In this document: piece by piece, positions 32,683-41,227 of the stretch | How positions within the stretch are numbered: position 1 is the stretch's first letter | How the letters are laid out: every line of letters starts with the position of its first letter | Source: an uncultured Acidobacteriota bacterium | GTDB taxonomy: Bacteria > Acidobacteriota > Terriglobia > Terriglobales > Acidobacteriaceae | Assembly: GCA_903832055.1 (NCBI GenBank) | Contig: CAILAC010000013.1 | Span: 372,001 to 436,000, forward strand | Direction of reading: 5' to 3' | DNA length: 64,000 bases | The notes under the pieces: generated by a model | Seen by the model: only the letters and a program-made list of their open reading frames with translations | The model's database searches: none | Told to the model about the DNA's origin: nothing | Translations under genes and position numbers: made by a program

Positions 32683-35403
32683 ATGACTTCCCGACTTGTT
32701 CTTCCAATCATGATGTTGATTCTGATGCCCTGTTGCGTTGTACAGAGCGAGGGTCAGAGTGCGTCTGGCGCGCAGCAAGCGGAGCTGGCACAACAGAAGG
32801 TTCAACAGCAGGAAGCCGAGGCGGCTGGGGCCGAGGGCGTGGATGCGCTTGCCAAGGCCCGAGCAGAGTTGCAGGCAGCGGAAAAGGAACATCCGGGAAA
32901 CTCCCCAGAGATCTGCGATGCGCTGGAAAGCCTGATTGGCCTTGAAATTGATGCCCACCTCGTGGATGACTCAACCCTGGTTGACGTAAAGCGAGAGATG
33001 GCAGTTGCCGAAGCTGGGCCGGGCACGCGGAGCAAGCAGTATGTAGCGGCATTGGGAGAGATGTCTGAAGTGCTGGTGGCGCTGGATCGTCCCGCAGAGG
33101 GGCGGCCGTATGCCGAGAAAGCTCTGGCGCTTGCGGGTGAGCTGTTTCCGGATACGACTGACTACGGCGAAATGGCGGACACATTGGGATTTGTGTGCCA
33201 GGCGTTGGGGGACTTTCCATGTGCATTGCGAGCGGAACGCATCGCTTTGGCCACGGCGCGCAAAGTGAACTCCAGTGACCCTTTTGAAATTGTAGGTTCG
33301 ATGTCGAACCTGGCGGATACGCTGCGCCAGATGGGGGACTGGGACGGGTCGATCAAGACCCTGGAAGAGGCACTCGATTTTGCTTACAAAAGAGCTCCTC
33401 AAGACCCACACATGGAGGTGATCGAAAACAATCTGGGTTCGACCTATTCGCAGCATGGGGATGTAGATAAGGCTATTCCTCACCTGATGAAAGCGCTGGA
33501 ACTGACGCGCAAGCTCTATGGCAACGATGCACCGCTGCTGGTTGATTTGAAGCGAAACCTGGCTGCGTTGTACGGGCGGCGTGGCGAATTTGATTTGTCC
33601 TGGAAATACTTTGAGGAAACGCTTGGCGGTCGTCGACAGGCGGGGTTTGATGCGGCGCACTCGCAGTCGAACTACGCGATTTCTCTTGCTGCCGGTGGCA
33701 AGCTGGGGCCGGCTATCGAGCATGGTTTGCTGGGTGCAAAGCTTGGGCGGGAGAACTTTATCTTGAGCGCCCGGACTCTGCCTGAGCGACAGGCGCTGGC
33801 GTTTGACAGAAAGCGGGCACGCGGACTGGATGTGGCACTCTCGGTGGTGGCAAGACACCCGGAGTTGGTTTCGGCGGAAGTGTTTCAAGAGGTGGTTCGT
33901 TCACGGGCGTTGGTGGCAGACGAAATGGCGCGGCGGCAGAAGAATCTGAACCGGGCGAGTGACCCTGAGGTGGCTCGACTGCTGAGGGAGTTGGACCAGG
34001 CAAGGTCGGGGCTGCTGGCTCTGGAGGAATCTGGAGCAAAAAAGGGAGGACCGGGGCCGTCAAAAGCCGCGACGCCCGAAGAGATTGAAGCAGCAACCGA
34101 GCTCATGGAACGGGCGGAGGCCGCTCTGGCGCAGAAGAGTGCGGCATTTCGAAATGACGAGCGTGTGTCGGCCGTTGCGCTTGACGACGTGCGACGGAAT
34201 GTTCCCAAGGACGCGGTGCTGATTTCGTATGTTCGCTTTGGCAGGTCGAAGATCGGAGTGGTTAATCCCAAAGGTGATAAGACAGCCTCATATCTGGCCT
34301 TTGTCCTGCAACCAGATGCTGGACGACTGACAGTGTTTGATCTGGGTGAGGCGGGCGAGATTGACGCGCTCGTTGAGGCAGCGCGCAAGACGGTAGAGAT
34401 CGAGACGAAGTCAGCCGGGCTGGCAGGCAAACGGAATGAGCGTGCGTTTCGTCAGGCAGCCGGGGCATTGCGGGCGAGGATATGGGATCCGCTGAAGGCT
34501 GATTTTGGCGCCGCGAAGCTTCTTTTGGTGGTGCCTGATGGCGAACTGAATCTGATACCCTTCGCGGCGTTTCCCGAGGGTGAAGGGTATTTGCTTGACC
34601 ACGGGCCAGTGGTGGCTACGCTCTCAAGCGAACGGGACCTGATTCCTGAGGAACGAACAGTTCCAAAGGCCGGGTTGGTTGCAGTGGGAAATCCTACATT
34701 CGACTCGCAAGCAAGGGATGCAGGAACTGCAGCGACAGCGGTGACGCGAGGAGGGCCACTCTCCTGTGAGGCGTTTACGCGGGTTTTGTTTCCTCCGCTG
34801 CCGGAGTCAGCAAAAGAAGTCCGGGACATTGCAGCCCAATGGCGGGCGGCAAATGCCTTGGGTAAGGCCGAAGAGTTACTTGGAGGTGACGCGACGCGCG
34901 ACAGTTTTTTACGTGAAGCTGTGCAAGGGCGGGTGCTGCACGTGGCGACGCATGCCTTTCTGCTCTCGCAAAGCTGCGGAGATGGGAATCCTCTGCTGCA
35001 CTCGGGGCTGGTGTTTGCGGGAGCGAATGGGCGGCGTGAAAGCGCGTTGCTGACGGCGCAGCAGATTGCTTCGATGGATTTGAATGGCGTGGATTGGGCG
35101 GTGCTTTCGGCGTGCAACACGGGCGGCGGCGAGTTGCATGACGGCGAGGGCGTGCTTGGGTTGCAGAGAGCGTTTCGGATTGCAGGGGCGAGGAGCGTGA
35201 TTATGACGCTGTGGCCGGTGGATGACGACATGAGCCGACGGTATATGCATGAGTTGTATGCGGAGCGATTTGGTCATGATGCGACAACGGCAGATGCCGT
35301 CTGGGCGGCTTCGCGCAAGTTACTCAAGGAGCGAAGAGCGCAGGGGTTGAGCACACATCCCTGGTACTGGGCAGGATTTGTTGGCTCGGGGGCGTGGGAG
35401 TAA
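32683..35403 (+). CDS. Exported TPR-CHAT caspase-like protease
   Basis: A roughly 906-residue protein with a hydrophobic signal sequence at the start (MTSRLVLPIMMLILM), several TPR repeats at about 55-330 and a C-terminal CHAT domain at about 600-906. The caspase-type dyad is His757 in HVATHAF and Cys811 in LSACNTGGGE (numbered from the ATG at 32683), so it should be catalytic. The DGEGVLGLQRAF and GARSVIMTLWPVDD segments are classic CHAT. Upstream in-frame starts (TTG 32608, ATG 32620) exist, but the ATG at 32683 opens directly into the signal sequence. It is the third gene after a sigma and anti-sigma pair, suggesting it acts on the anti-sigma periplasmic part. Confidence 0.85.
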   Translation: MTSRLVLPIMMLILMPCCVVQSEGQSASGAQQAELAQQKVQQQEAEAAGAEGVDALAKARAELQAAEKEHPGNSPEICDALESLIGLEIDAHLVDDSTLVDVKREMAVAEAGPGTRSKQYVAALGEMSEVLVALDRPAEGRPYAEKALALAGELFPDTTDYGEMADTLGFVCQALGDFPCALRAERIALATARKVNSSDPFEIVGSMSNLADTLRQMGDWDGSIKTLEEALDFAYKRAPQDPHMEVIENNLGSTYSQHGDVDKAIPHLMKALELTRKLYGNDAPLLVDLKRNLAALYGRRGEFDLSWKYFEETLGGRRQAGFDAAHSQSNYAISLAAGGKLGPAIEHGLLGAKLGRENFILSARTLPERQALAFDRKRARGLDVALSVVARHPELVSAEVFQEVVRSRALVADEMARRQKNLNRASDPEVARLLRELDQARSGLLALEESGAKKGGPGPSKAATPEEIEAATELMERAEAALAQKSAAFRNDERVSAVALDDVRRNVPKDAVLISYVRFGRSKIGVVNPKGDKTASYLAFVLQPDAGRLTVFDLGEAGEIDALVEAARKTVEIETKSAGLAGKRNERAFRQAAGALRARIWDPLKADFGAAKLLLVVPDGELNLIPFAAFPEGEGYLLDHGPVVATLSSERDLIPEERTVPKAGLVAVGNPTFDSQARDAGTAATAVTRGGPLSCEAFTRVLFPPLPESAKEVRDIAAQWRAANALGKAEELLGGDATRDSFLREAVQGRVLHVATHAFLLSQSCGDGNPLLHSGLVFAGANGRRESALLTAQQIASMDLNGVDWAVLSACNTGGGELHDGEGVLGLQRAFRIAGARSVIMTLWPVDDDMSRRYMHELYAERFGHDATTADAVWAASRKLLKERRAQGLSTHPWYWAGFVGSGAWE

Positions 35404-35475
35404 GGGGCTATTGCGCCTGATTCTTAGTGGCATTACTTATGACGAAGTAATTAGAAAGATATTCAGAAAGACCTC

Positions 35476-35492
35476 TTTACAAAACCCTTATG
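35476..35492 (+). promoter_or_regulatory. Candidate regulator box upstream of the kdp operon
   Basis: TTTACAAAACCCTTATG, a T-rich direct-repeat-like sequence reminiscent of KdpE sites, lies 114 bases before the first kdp-cluster ORF in the 202-bp gap after the CHAT gene. Rightward kdp transcription should begin in this region. Weak evidence, based on appearance and position only. Confidence 0.3.
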
Positions 35493-35605
35493 AACTCCAT
35501 AGGTCATCACTACGGTGCTGAGCGCAGAGTTGTGTCTGTAGCCTTTGTGCTGAGCCGTGTGTCAGGGCATGCAGCCTGAACGCGGAAGGGCTTGCCGGAG
35601 ATGTG

Positions 35606-35692
35606 ATGCAGGATTTGACGATGTTGCTTTTCACCGCAGTTTTCTTTGGTCTGGCGTTTCTCTACGTCCAGGCCTGCCATAGGTTGAGGTAG
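35606..35692 (+). CDS. 28-residue kdp-associated membrane microprotein
   Basis: A 28-codon frame (MQDLTMLLFTAVFFGLAFLY then VQACHRLR) with a GGAG ribosome site at 35597-35600, five bases before the ATG. One membrane segment covers most of it and is capped by a positive C-terminus. It ends three bases before the kdpF start codon, so it heads the kdp operon. It is distinct from KdpF, which follows. I recall similar tiny unannotated frames before kdpF elsewhere but cannot confirm this here. Probably an extra small subunit or regulator of the potassium pump. Confidence 0.62.
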   Translation: MQDLTMLLFTAVFFGLAFLYVQACHRLR

Positions 35693-35695
35693 AGC

Positions 35696-35785
35696 ATGGA
35701 TACGATCACGACTATTGCGCTGGTGTTATCGGTGCTGTTACTTGGCTATTTAACCATTACGCTGCTGTATCCGGAGAAGTTCTAA
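35696..35785 (+). CDS. kdpF: Potassium-transporting ATPase small subunit KdpF
   Basis: A 29-residue single-span peptide (hydrophobic TIALVLSVLLLGYLTITLLY, ending PEKF), matching KdpF in size, membrane segment and the terminal PEKF-like motif. KdpF stabilises the KdpABC complex in the inner membrane. It starts three bases after the preceding microprotein and ends one base before kdpA. GGAG within its last codons probably serves as the kdpA ribosome site. Confidence 0.9.
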   Translation: MDTITTIALVLSVLLLGYLTITLLYPEKF

Positions 35786-35786
35786 G

Positions 35787-37514
35787 ATGACCACCAACGG
35801 TTGGTTGCAATTTGGCCTTTTTTCCGCGATTCTGCTTGCCAGCGTCCGTCCGGTAGGGGCTTACATGGCCCGTGTACTGGAGGGACGAGGGACGTGGCTG
35901 GATCCGATCCTCCGCCCGATTGAGCGGCTCATATACAAGGCTTCTGGTGTCAAGGCCCATGAAGAGATGAACTGGCGCGAGTATGCCTTTGCAATGCTTG
36001 GGTTTTCGGCAGTGAGCATGCTGATGACGTACGCGATTGAGCGGTTGCAGTTACTGCTGCCTTTGTGGAATCCACAAAAGCTGGTGGCGGTTGGACCAGA
36101 CCTGGCGTGGAGCACGGCTGCAAGCTTTACGACTAATACCAATTGGCAATCGTATGTGCCGGAATCGACGATGAGTTATCTCACTCAGATGGTTGGCCTG
36201 GCGTATCACAATTTTGGTTCGGCCGCGGTGGGCCTCGCTGTGGCTGTGGCGTTGATTCGAGGGATCAAGCGGACTGAGTCGAAGACGATTGGCAACTTCT
36301 GGGTGGATGTGACGAGGTCGTTCCTGTACATACTCGTGCCGGCGTGCGTTCTTTACGCGCTGGTGCTGGTCTGGCAAGGGGTTCCGCAGAATCTGCATGC
36401 GTACACGGCAGCGACGGGCCTTGAGGGAACGGCGCAGAGCATTGCGCAGGGGCCGGTGGCTTCGCAGGAAGCGATCAAGATGCTGGGGACCAACGGGGGC
36501 GGGTTTTTCAATGCAAACAGCTCCCATCCGTTTGAAAATCCGACGCCACTGACAAACATGATTCAGATGCTGTCGATCTTCCTGATCCCGGCAGGGCTCA
36601 CGTACACGCTGGGGCGGATGACAGGATCGCCGGGGCACGGCTGGGCGGTGCTGGCGACGATGTTTGTGCTGTTTACAGTGGGATTTTCGGTGGTGTACTG
36701 GGCCGAGTCGCATCCGCATGAGCTCATTCACGGGGCGGCGCAGACGGGATCTCTGACAGCTCCGGCGGGGAACATGGAGGGCAAGGAAGTTCGGTTTGGG
36801 ATTGCTTCCACTTCGCTGTTTGCGACGGCTACGACGGATGCGAGCTGTGGCGCGGTGAACGGCATGCACGACTCGTTTACGCCGCTGGGCGGGTTGGTGG
36901 TGCTAACCAACATCATGCTGGGTGAGGTGGTGTTTGGAGGCGTCGGCGCGGGGATGTACGGCATTCTCATCTTTGTGGTGCAGGCGGTATTCATTGCCGG
37001 CCTGATGGTGGGCAGAACGCCGGAGTACCTGGGCAAGAAGATTGAAGCCTACGACGTAAAGATGTCGATGCTGTATGTGCTTATCTTCCCGCTGATCATT
37101 CTCTCGCTGACGGCGGTATTTGTGCTGTCGCCGCAGATTGGACTTTCTAGTCTGAATAACCAGGGACCGCATGGTCTGAGCGAGATTTTGTATGCATTCA
37201 CGTCGGCGGTTGGCAACAACGGATCGGCGTTTGCAGGGCTGAACGCTAATACCTGGTGGTACAACGTGGTGCTGGGCTGGGCGATGCTGGCGGGGCGCTT
37301 TCTGATGATTGTGCCGGTGCTGGCGCTGGCGGGCAACCTGGCGCTCAAGAAGAGTGTGCCGCCGTCTCCGGGGACGTTTCCGGTGAATGGCGCGATGTTC
37401 ACAGTGCTGCTGACGGGGACAATCCTGATTCTTGGGGCACTGACGTTCTTCCCGGCGCTGAGTCTCGGGCCGATTCTGGAGCACTTGCTGCTGAAGTCGG
37501 GGCAATTGTTCTAG
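35787..37514 (+). CDS. kdpA: Potassium-transporting ATPase subunit A
   Basis: A 575-residue channel-like membrane protein with the full set of KdpA signatures: TMSYLTQMVGLAYHNF, the selectivity-filter stretch GTNGGGFFNANSSHPFENP, TTDASCGAVNGMHDSFTPLG and SAVGNNGSAFAGLN. KdpA binds and passes K+ within the KdpFABC pump, used for high-affinity uptake when K+ is scarce. Length is normal (E. coli 557). It is followed by a 99-bp gap with a hairpin element before kdpB. Confidence 0.97.
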   Translation: MTTNGWLQFGLFSAILLASVRPVGAYMARVLEGRGTWLDPILRPIERLIYKASGVKAHEEMNWREYAFAMLGFSAVSMLMTYAIERLQLLLPLWNPQKLVAVGPDLAWSTAASFTTNTNWQSYVPESTMSYLTQMVGLAYHNFGSAAVGLAVAVALIRGIKRTESKTIGNFWVDVTRSFLYILVPACVLYALVLVWQGVPQNLHAYTAATGLEGTAQSIAQGPVASQEAIKMLGTNGGGFFNANSSHPFENPTPLTNMIQMLSIFLIPAGLTYTLGRMTGSPGHGWAVLATMFVLFTVGFSVVYWAESHPHELIHGAAQTGSLTAPAGNMEGKEVRFGIASTSLFATATTDASCGAVNGMHDSFTPLGGLVVLTNIMLGEVVFGGVGAGMYGILIFVVQAVFIAGLMVGRTPEYLGKKIEAYDVKMSMLYVLIFPLIILSLTAVFVLSPQIGLSSLNNQGPHGLSEILYAFTSAVGNNGSAFAGLNANTWWYNVVLGWAMLAGRFLMIVPVLALAGNLALKKSVPPSPGTFPVNGAMFTVLLTGTILILGALTFFPALSLGPILEHLLLKSGQLF

Positions 37515-37532
37515 GGGCGGGTTCGAAGTTTG

Positions 37533-37564
37533 CCCACGTCTCAGATTCGAGACGTGGGGCACCC
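37533..37564. repeat. Hairpin element copy 1, kdpA-kdpB gap
   Basis: CCCACGTCTC (37533-37542), loop AGATTC, then GAGACGTGGG (37549-37558) make a perfect 10-bp stem, followed by GCACCC. The same pattern (GTCTCAGA..CGAGAC with a trailing GGGGCACCC) occurs twice between kdpB and kdpC, so this is one family of elements. In mRNA it would fold strongly just upstream of the kdpB start. Confidence 0.8.
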
Positions 37565-37613
37565 AAAATTGTTGGAAGTACGAACGGTTTATACGGGACT
37601 GGATTGGACTGAT

Positions 37614-39647
37614 ATGGCTGAGAAGAAGAGTCTTTGGAATACGGAAATTCTGGGTCAGGCATTGCTGGATTCAGTGCGGAAGCTGGACCCGCGGGGAATG
37701 GTGAAGAATCCTGTGATGTTTGTGGTCGAGGTAGGCAGTGTACTGACGACGGTACTGCTGATCCACGACGCGATCGATCATCGCAGCGGGCTTGGCTTTA
37801 ACCTGCAGATTACGCTGTGGTTGTGGTTTACGGTGCTATTTGCAAACTTTGCTGAAGCGATGGCTGAAGGCCGGGGCAAGGCCCAGGCAGACACTCTGCG
37901 CAAGGCCAAGGGCGAGACGATCGCGCAGAAGTATGCGGCAGACGGGTCGCTTGAAGAGATCACAAGCAGCTTGCTGCGGGTAGGCGACGTGATCTACGTG
38001 GTTGCGGGGCAGTTCATTGCGGGCGACGGCGAAGTGATTGACGGCGTGGCCTCGGTGGATGAATCTGCAATTACGGGAGAGAGCGCGCCGGTGATTCGCG
38101 AGGCGGGTGGGGACCGGTCAGCGGTGACTGGGGGTACGCGTGTGCTCTCAGACTGGATCAAGGTGAAGATCACTTCGAATCCGGGTGAGACGTTCCTCGA
38201 CAGGATGATCGCGTTGGTTGAGGGCGCGACGCGGCAGAAGACTCCCAATGAAATTGCTCTGAGTATTCTGCTTTCGGGGCTGACGATTATCTTTCTGCTG
38301 GCGGTGGTGACCTTGCAGCCGTTTGCAATGTATTCGAAGGCTCCGCAGACGGTGTTTGTGCTGGTGAGTCTGCTGGTTTGCCTGATTCCGACGACGATTG
38401 GCGGGTTGCTCTCGGCGATTGGGATTGCGGGCATGGACCGGCTGGTTCAATACAACGTGTTGGCCATGAGCGGGCGCGCTGTGGAGGCCGCCGGCGACGT
38501 GAGCACGCTGTTGCTCGACAAAACGGGCACGATTACGCTGGGCAACCGGCAGGCTACGGAGTTCTTCCCTGCCCCGGATGTGAGCCAGGAACGGCTGGCG
38601 AATGCGGCGCAACTGGCTTCGCTCTCGGACGAGACTCCGGAGGGGCGGTCAATTGTGGTGTTGGCCAAGGAAAAATATGGCCTTCGCGGTCGCGAGATGG
38701 AGCATATTCATGCTGAGTTTGTACCGTTCACGGCGCAGACGCGAATGTCAGGCGTGAATATGCCGGGGTCGTGTATTCGCAAAGGATCGGTGGATGCGAT
38801 TGCACGGTTCCTTGAGGAGCAGGGATCGAGTCTGCCACGCAAGGTGAGAGACCAGGTGGATGAGGTAGCGCGGGAGGGCGGGACGCCTCTGGTGGTGAGT
38901 GAGAATGCGACGGCGCTGGGGGTCATCTATCTGAAGGACATTGTGAAGGGCGGCCTCAAGGATCGACTGGCCCGGCTGCGGGCGATGGGCATCCGGACAA
39001 TCATGATTACCGGCGACAATCCACTGACGGCCGCGGTGATTGCGCGCGAGGCGGGGGTTGATGACTTTCTGGCGGAGGCCAAGCCGAAGGACAAGATGGA
39101 CCTGATCAAGCGAGAGCAGGCCAAGGGCAAACTGGTGGCGATGACGGGCGACGGGACCAACGACGCTCCAGCTTTGGCGCAGGCAGATGTGGGCGTGGCA
39201 ATGAATTCGGGGACGCAGGCGGCCAAGGAAGCCGGAAACATGGTCGATCTGGATTCTAACCCGACCAAGCTGATTGAGATTGTCGAAATTGGCAAACAAC
39301 TGCTGATGACACGCGGGGCGCTGACGACGTTTTCGATTGCCAATGATGTGGCGAAGTATTTCGCGATTATTCCGGCGATGTTTGCCGGGGTATTCCCTGT
39401 GCTTGGCGCGCTGAATGTGATGCATCTGGCGACTCCGCAATCGGCAATCTTGTCGGCTGTCATCTTCAATGCGCTGATCATTATTGCGCTGATTCCGCTG
39501 GCGCTGAAGGGTGTGAAGTATGAGCCGAAAGCGGCGGCTGCACTGTTGCGGCAGAACCTGCTGATTTATGGGGTGGGCGGTGTGATTGTGCCGTTCTTTG
39601 GTATCAAGGCCATTGATGTGGTGCTGGTGGCGCTGCATCTGGCATAG
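37614..39647 (+). CDS. kdpB: Potassium-transporting ATPase ATP-binding subunit B
   Basis: A 677-residue P-type ATPase. The phosphorylated aspartate is Asp302 in [10 protein letters not shown]. The actuator TGES ([12 protein letters not shown]), TGDNPLTA, and hinge [17 protein letters not shown] are present. KdpB drives K+ import by KdpA using ATP. The ATG at 37614 gives the usual N-terminus ([20 protein letters not shown]); the frame extends back to 37530 only through the hairpin element and is not coding there. Length matches the family (E. coli 682). Confidence 0.97.
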   Translation: MAEKKSLWNTEILGQALLDSVRKLDPRGMVKNPVMFVVEVGSVLTTVLLIHDAIDHRSGLGFNLQITLWLWFTVLFANFAEAMAEGRGKAQADTLRKAKGETIAQKYAADGSLEEITSSLLRVGDVIYVVAGQFIAGDGEVIDGVASVDESAITGESAPVIREAGGDRSAVTGGTRVLSDWIKVKITSNPGETFLDRMIALVEGATRQKTPNEIALSILLSGLTIIFLLAVVTLQPFAMYSKAPQTVFVLVSLLVCLIPTTIGGLLSAIGIAGMDRLVQYNVLAMSGRAVEAAGDVSTLLLDKTGTITLGNRQATEFFPAPDVSQERLANAAQLASLSDETPEGRSIVVLAKEKYGLRGREMEHIHAEFVPFTAQTRMSGVNMPGSCIRKGSVDAIARFLEEQGSSLPRKVRDQVDEVAREGGTPLVVSENATALGVIYLKDIVKGGLKDRLARLRAMGIRTIMITGDNPLTAAVIAREAGVDDFLAEAKPKDKMDLIKREQAKGKLVAMTGDGTNDAPALAQADVGVAMNSGTQAAKEAGNMVDLDSNPTKLIEIVEIGKQLLMTRGALTTFSIANDVAKYFAIIPAMFAGVFPVLGALNVMHLATPQSAILSAVIFNALIIIALIPLALKGVKYEPKAAAALLRQNLLIYGVGGVIVPFFGIKAIDVVLVALHLA

Positions 39648-39676
39648 GTTTGTGATTTCCCACCCGATCTGTTAAT

Positions 39677-39757
39677 CCCTGGTCTCAGAAACGAGACCAG
39701 GGGCACCCCGCGCAGCTTTGTTAATCCCTGGTCTCAGAAGCGAGACCAGGGGCACCC
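39677..39757. repeat. Tandem pair of hairpin elements, kdpB-kdpC gap
   Basis: Two copies, 49 bp apart, of CCCTGGTCTC-loop-GAGACCAGGG followed by GCACCC: stems at 39677-39686/39693-39702 and 39726-39735/39742-39751. Both copies are preceded by GTTAATCCC. They differ by one loop base (AGAAAC against AGAAGC). They belong to the same family as the copy before kdpB. The duplicate implies recent local duplication. Confidence 0.85.
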
Positions 39758-39781
39758 GGCAAGACGATGAGGAGAAAAGTG

Positions 39782-40417
39782 ATGCATTCAATTTGGAAGA
39801 CTTCGATACGGTTTACGGTTGTGACGGCGTTGTTGCTGGGCGTGGCCTACCCGCTGGTGATTACTGGTATGGCTGCGGCTATGTTTCCACATCAGGCAGC
39901 GGGGAGCCTGGTGCTGAAGGATGGCAAGGTGATTGGCTCTTCGTTGCTGGCGCAAAGCTTTACGAGCGACAGGTATTTTCATCCGCGGCCATCTGCGGCG
40001 GGCAATGGATACGATCCGACTTCATCTGGTGGATCTAACCTGGCGCAATCGAACAAGACGCTGGTTGCCCGGATTCAGGGCGATATCGACAAGCTGGCAG
40101 CAGCAAACCCCGGGAAGGCGGTGCCGATCGATTTGGTGACTACTTCTGGTTCCGGGCTTGATCCGGACATTACGCCAGATGCGGCTCTTTACCAGGTGCC
40201 GCGCGTCGCCAAAGCCCGGGGGATCAACGAAGAGTCGCTGCGATCACTGGTGGCACATCATGTGACCGAACGGCAGTTGGGAGTCTTGGGCGAATCGCGA
40301 GTGAATGTGCTGGAGCTGAATCTGGACGTGGACCAACTCCTGAACGGTCAGGCGAAGTGGCCGTCTGGACCGGGCGGGAAGCATGAGCAGCTTGCCTCAG
40401 GAGAGCCCGTGGAGTGA
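39782..40417 (+). CDS. kdpC: Potassium-transporting ATPase subunit C
   Basis: A 211-residue KdpC with one N-terminal membrane span (FTVVTALLLGVAYPLVITGM) and the conserved LLAQSFTSDRYFHPRPSAAG, SGSGLDPDI, and VARIQGD segments. It assembles KdpA and KdpB and affects ATP affinity. The ATG at 39782 follows GAGGAG by a good distance; an upstream in-frame ATG at 39767 would include the ribosome site itself. Its last 21 bases overlap the end of the convergent response regulator gene. Confidence 0.95.
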   Translation: MHSIWKTSIRFTVVTALLLGVAYPLVITGMAAAMFPHQAAGSLVLKDGKVIGSSLLAQSFTSDRYFHPRPSAAGNGYDPTSSGGSNLAQSNKTLVARIQGDIDKLAAANPGKAVPIDLVTTSGSGLDPDITPDAALYQVPRVAKARGINEESLRSLVAHHVTERQLGVLGESRVNVLELNLDVDQLLNGQAKWPSGPGGKHEQLASGEPVE

Positions 40418-41227
40418 AGAATTTGGGGAGCCCTCCAACTGATCTTCGGGCAGCTCTTCGTCAGATATTTCGGAGTCGCTTTCGTCAGGTACAACCTGCT
40501 GGTTCATTTCGGCATACATTTGAGAGTCAACGAAGCGGTATCCCACATACATATCGGTGAGCAGGTATTTGGGGTTGGAGGGGTCGTCCTCGATTTTCTT
40601 TCGAAGCTGGCGAACGAAGGTTCGCAGGTATTCGACCTCTTCGCGGCAATCAGCGCCCCAAACCGATGTGAGCAGCTTGGCATAGGTAGCGACGCGGCCG
40701 GCATGGGCCATCAGATATTGCAGGATATCGAACTCTTTACGTGTGAGACGAATCTGCTGGCCGCGCTTGGTAACGCTGCGACGGGTGGGGGAAATCCGGA
40801 TTTCGCCAATCTGGATGGGGGCGTCTTCAGCGCGTACCGGTGCCTGGGTGCGGCGAACGGCGGCACGCACGCGGGCGATGAGCTCGCGGGTGCTGAAGGG
40901 TGTTGTGACGTAATCGTCGGCGCCGAGTTCGAGAGCCTGGACCTTTTCTTCCTCACCGTCGCGGACAGTGACCATAAGAATTGGAAGACGGGGAGCGAAG
41001 GCGCGAATGCGACGCAGGGTTTCGATACCGCCGATGCCGGGCATATTGATGTCGAGCAGAATGACGTCGAAGGAGCCAGCTCGGATGAGCTGAAGTGCCT
41101 CTTCGCCACGGGAGGCTTCAGAAACCTGGAATCCCAGCTCCTGGAGTGGTGGACGGAGGGCGCGACGGATTGCAGATTCGTCATCGACGAGAAGGATGCG
41201 GAGAACTTGCGGCCTGGCTGGCATCAT
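40397..41227 (-). CDS. Atypical KdpE-like response regulator (conserved receiver Lys replaced)
   Basis: A 276-residue OmpR-family regulator. The acidic pair Asp15-Asp16, phosphorylation site Asp59 (VILLDINMP) and Thr87 are present, but the near-invariant lysine is Thr109 (DDYVTTPF). The DNA-binding winged helix (RLTRKEFDILQYLMAHAGRV; VEYLRTFVRQLRKKIE; GYRFV) is intact. An acidic tail of about 40 residues (from about 236) follows, unusual for the family. It is encoded downstream of its kinase with a four-base overlap and converges on kdpC. It probably regulates kdp in some way, perhaps without normal phosphorylation. Confidence 0.87.
   Translation of the reverse strand: MMPARPQVLRILLVDDESAIRRALRPPLQELGFQVSEASRGEEALQLIRAGSFDVILLDINMPGIGGIETLRRIRAFAPRLPILMVTVRDGEEEKVQALELGADDYVTTPFSTRELIARVRAAVRRTQAPVRAEDAPIQIGEIRISPTRRSVTKRGQQIRLTRKEFDILQYLMAHAGRVATYAKLLTSVWGADCREEVEYLRTFVRQLRKKIEDDPSNPKYLLTDMYVGYRFVDSQMYAEMNQQVVPDESDSEISDEELPEDQLEGSPNSSLHGLS

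Noticed and set aside
31040-35403. A type III-E CRISPR-associated CHAT system
   Set aside because: No CRISPR array or Cas7-11-like gene is in the window; the CHAT protein here has a signal sequence and pairs with an ECF/anti-sigma operon.
35404-35605. c-di-AMP (ydaO-type) riboswitch before kdp
   Set aside because: I could not find the conserved motifs or a terminator in this 200-bp leader.
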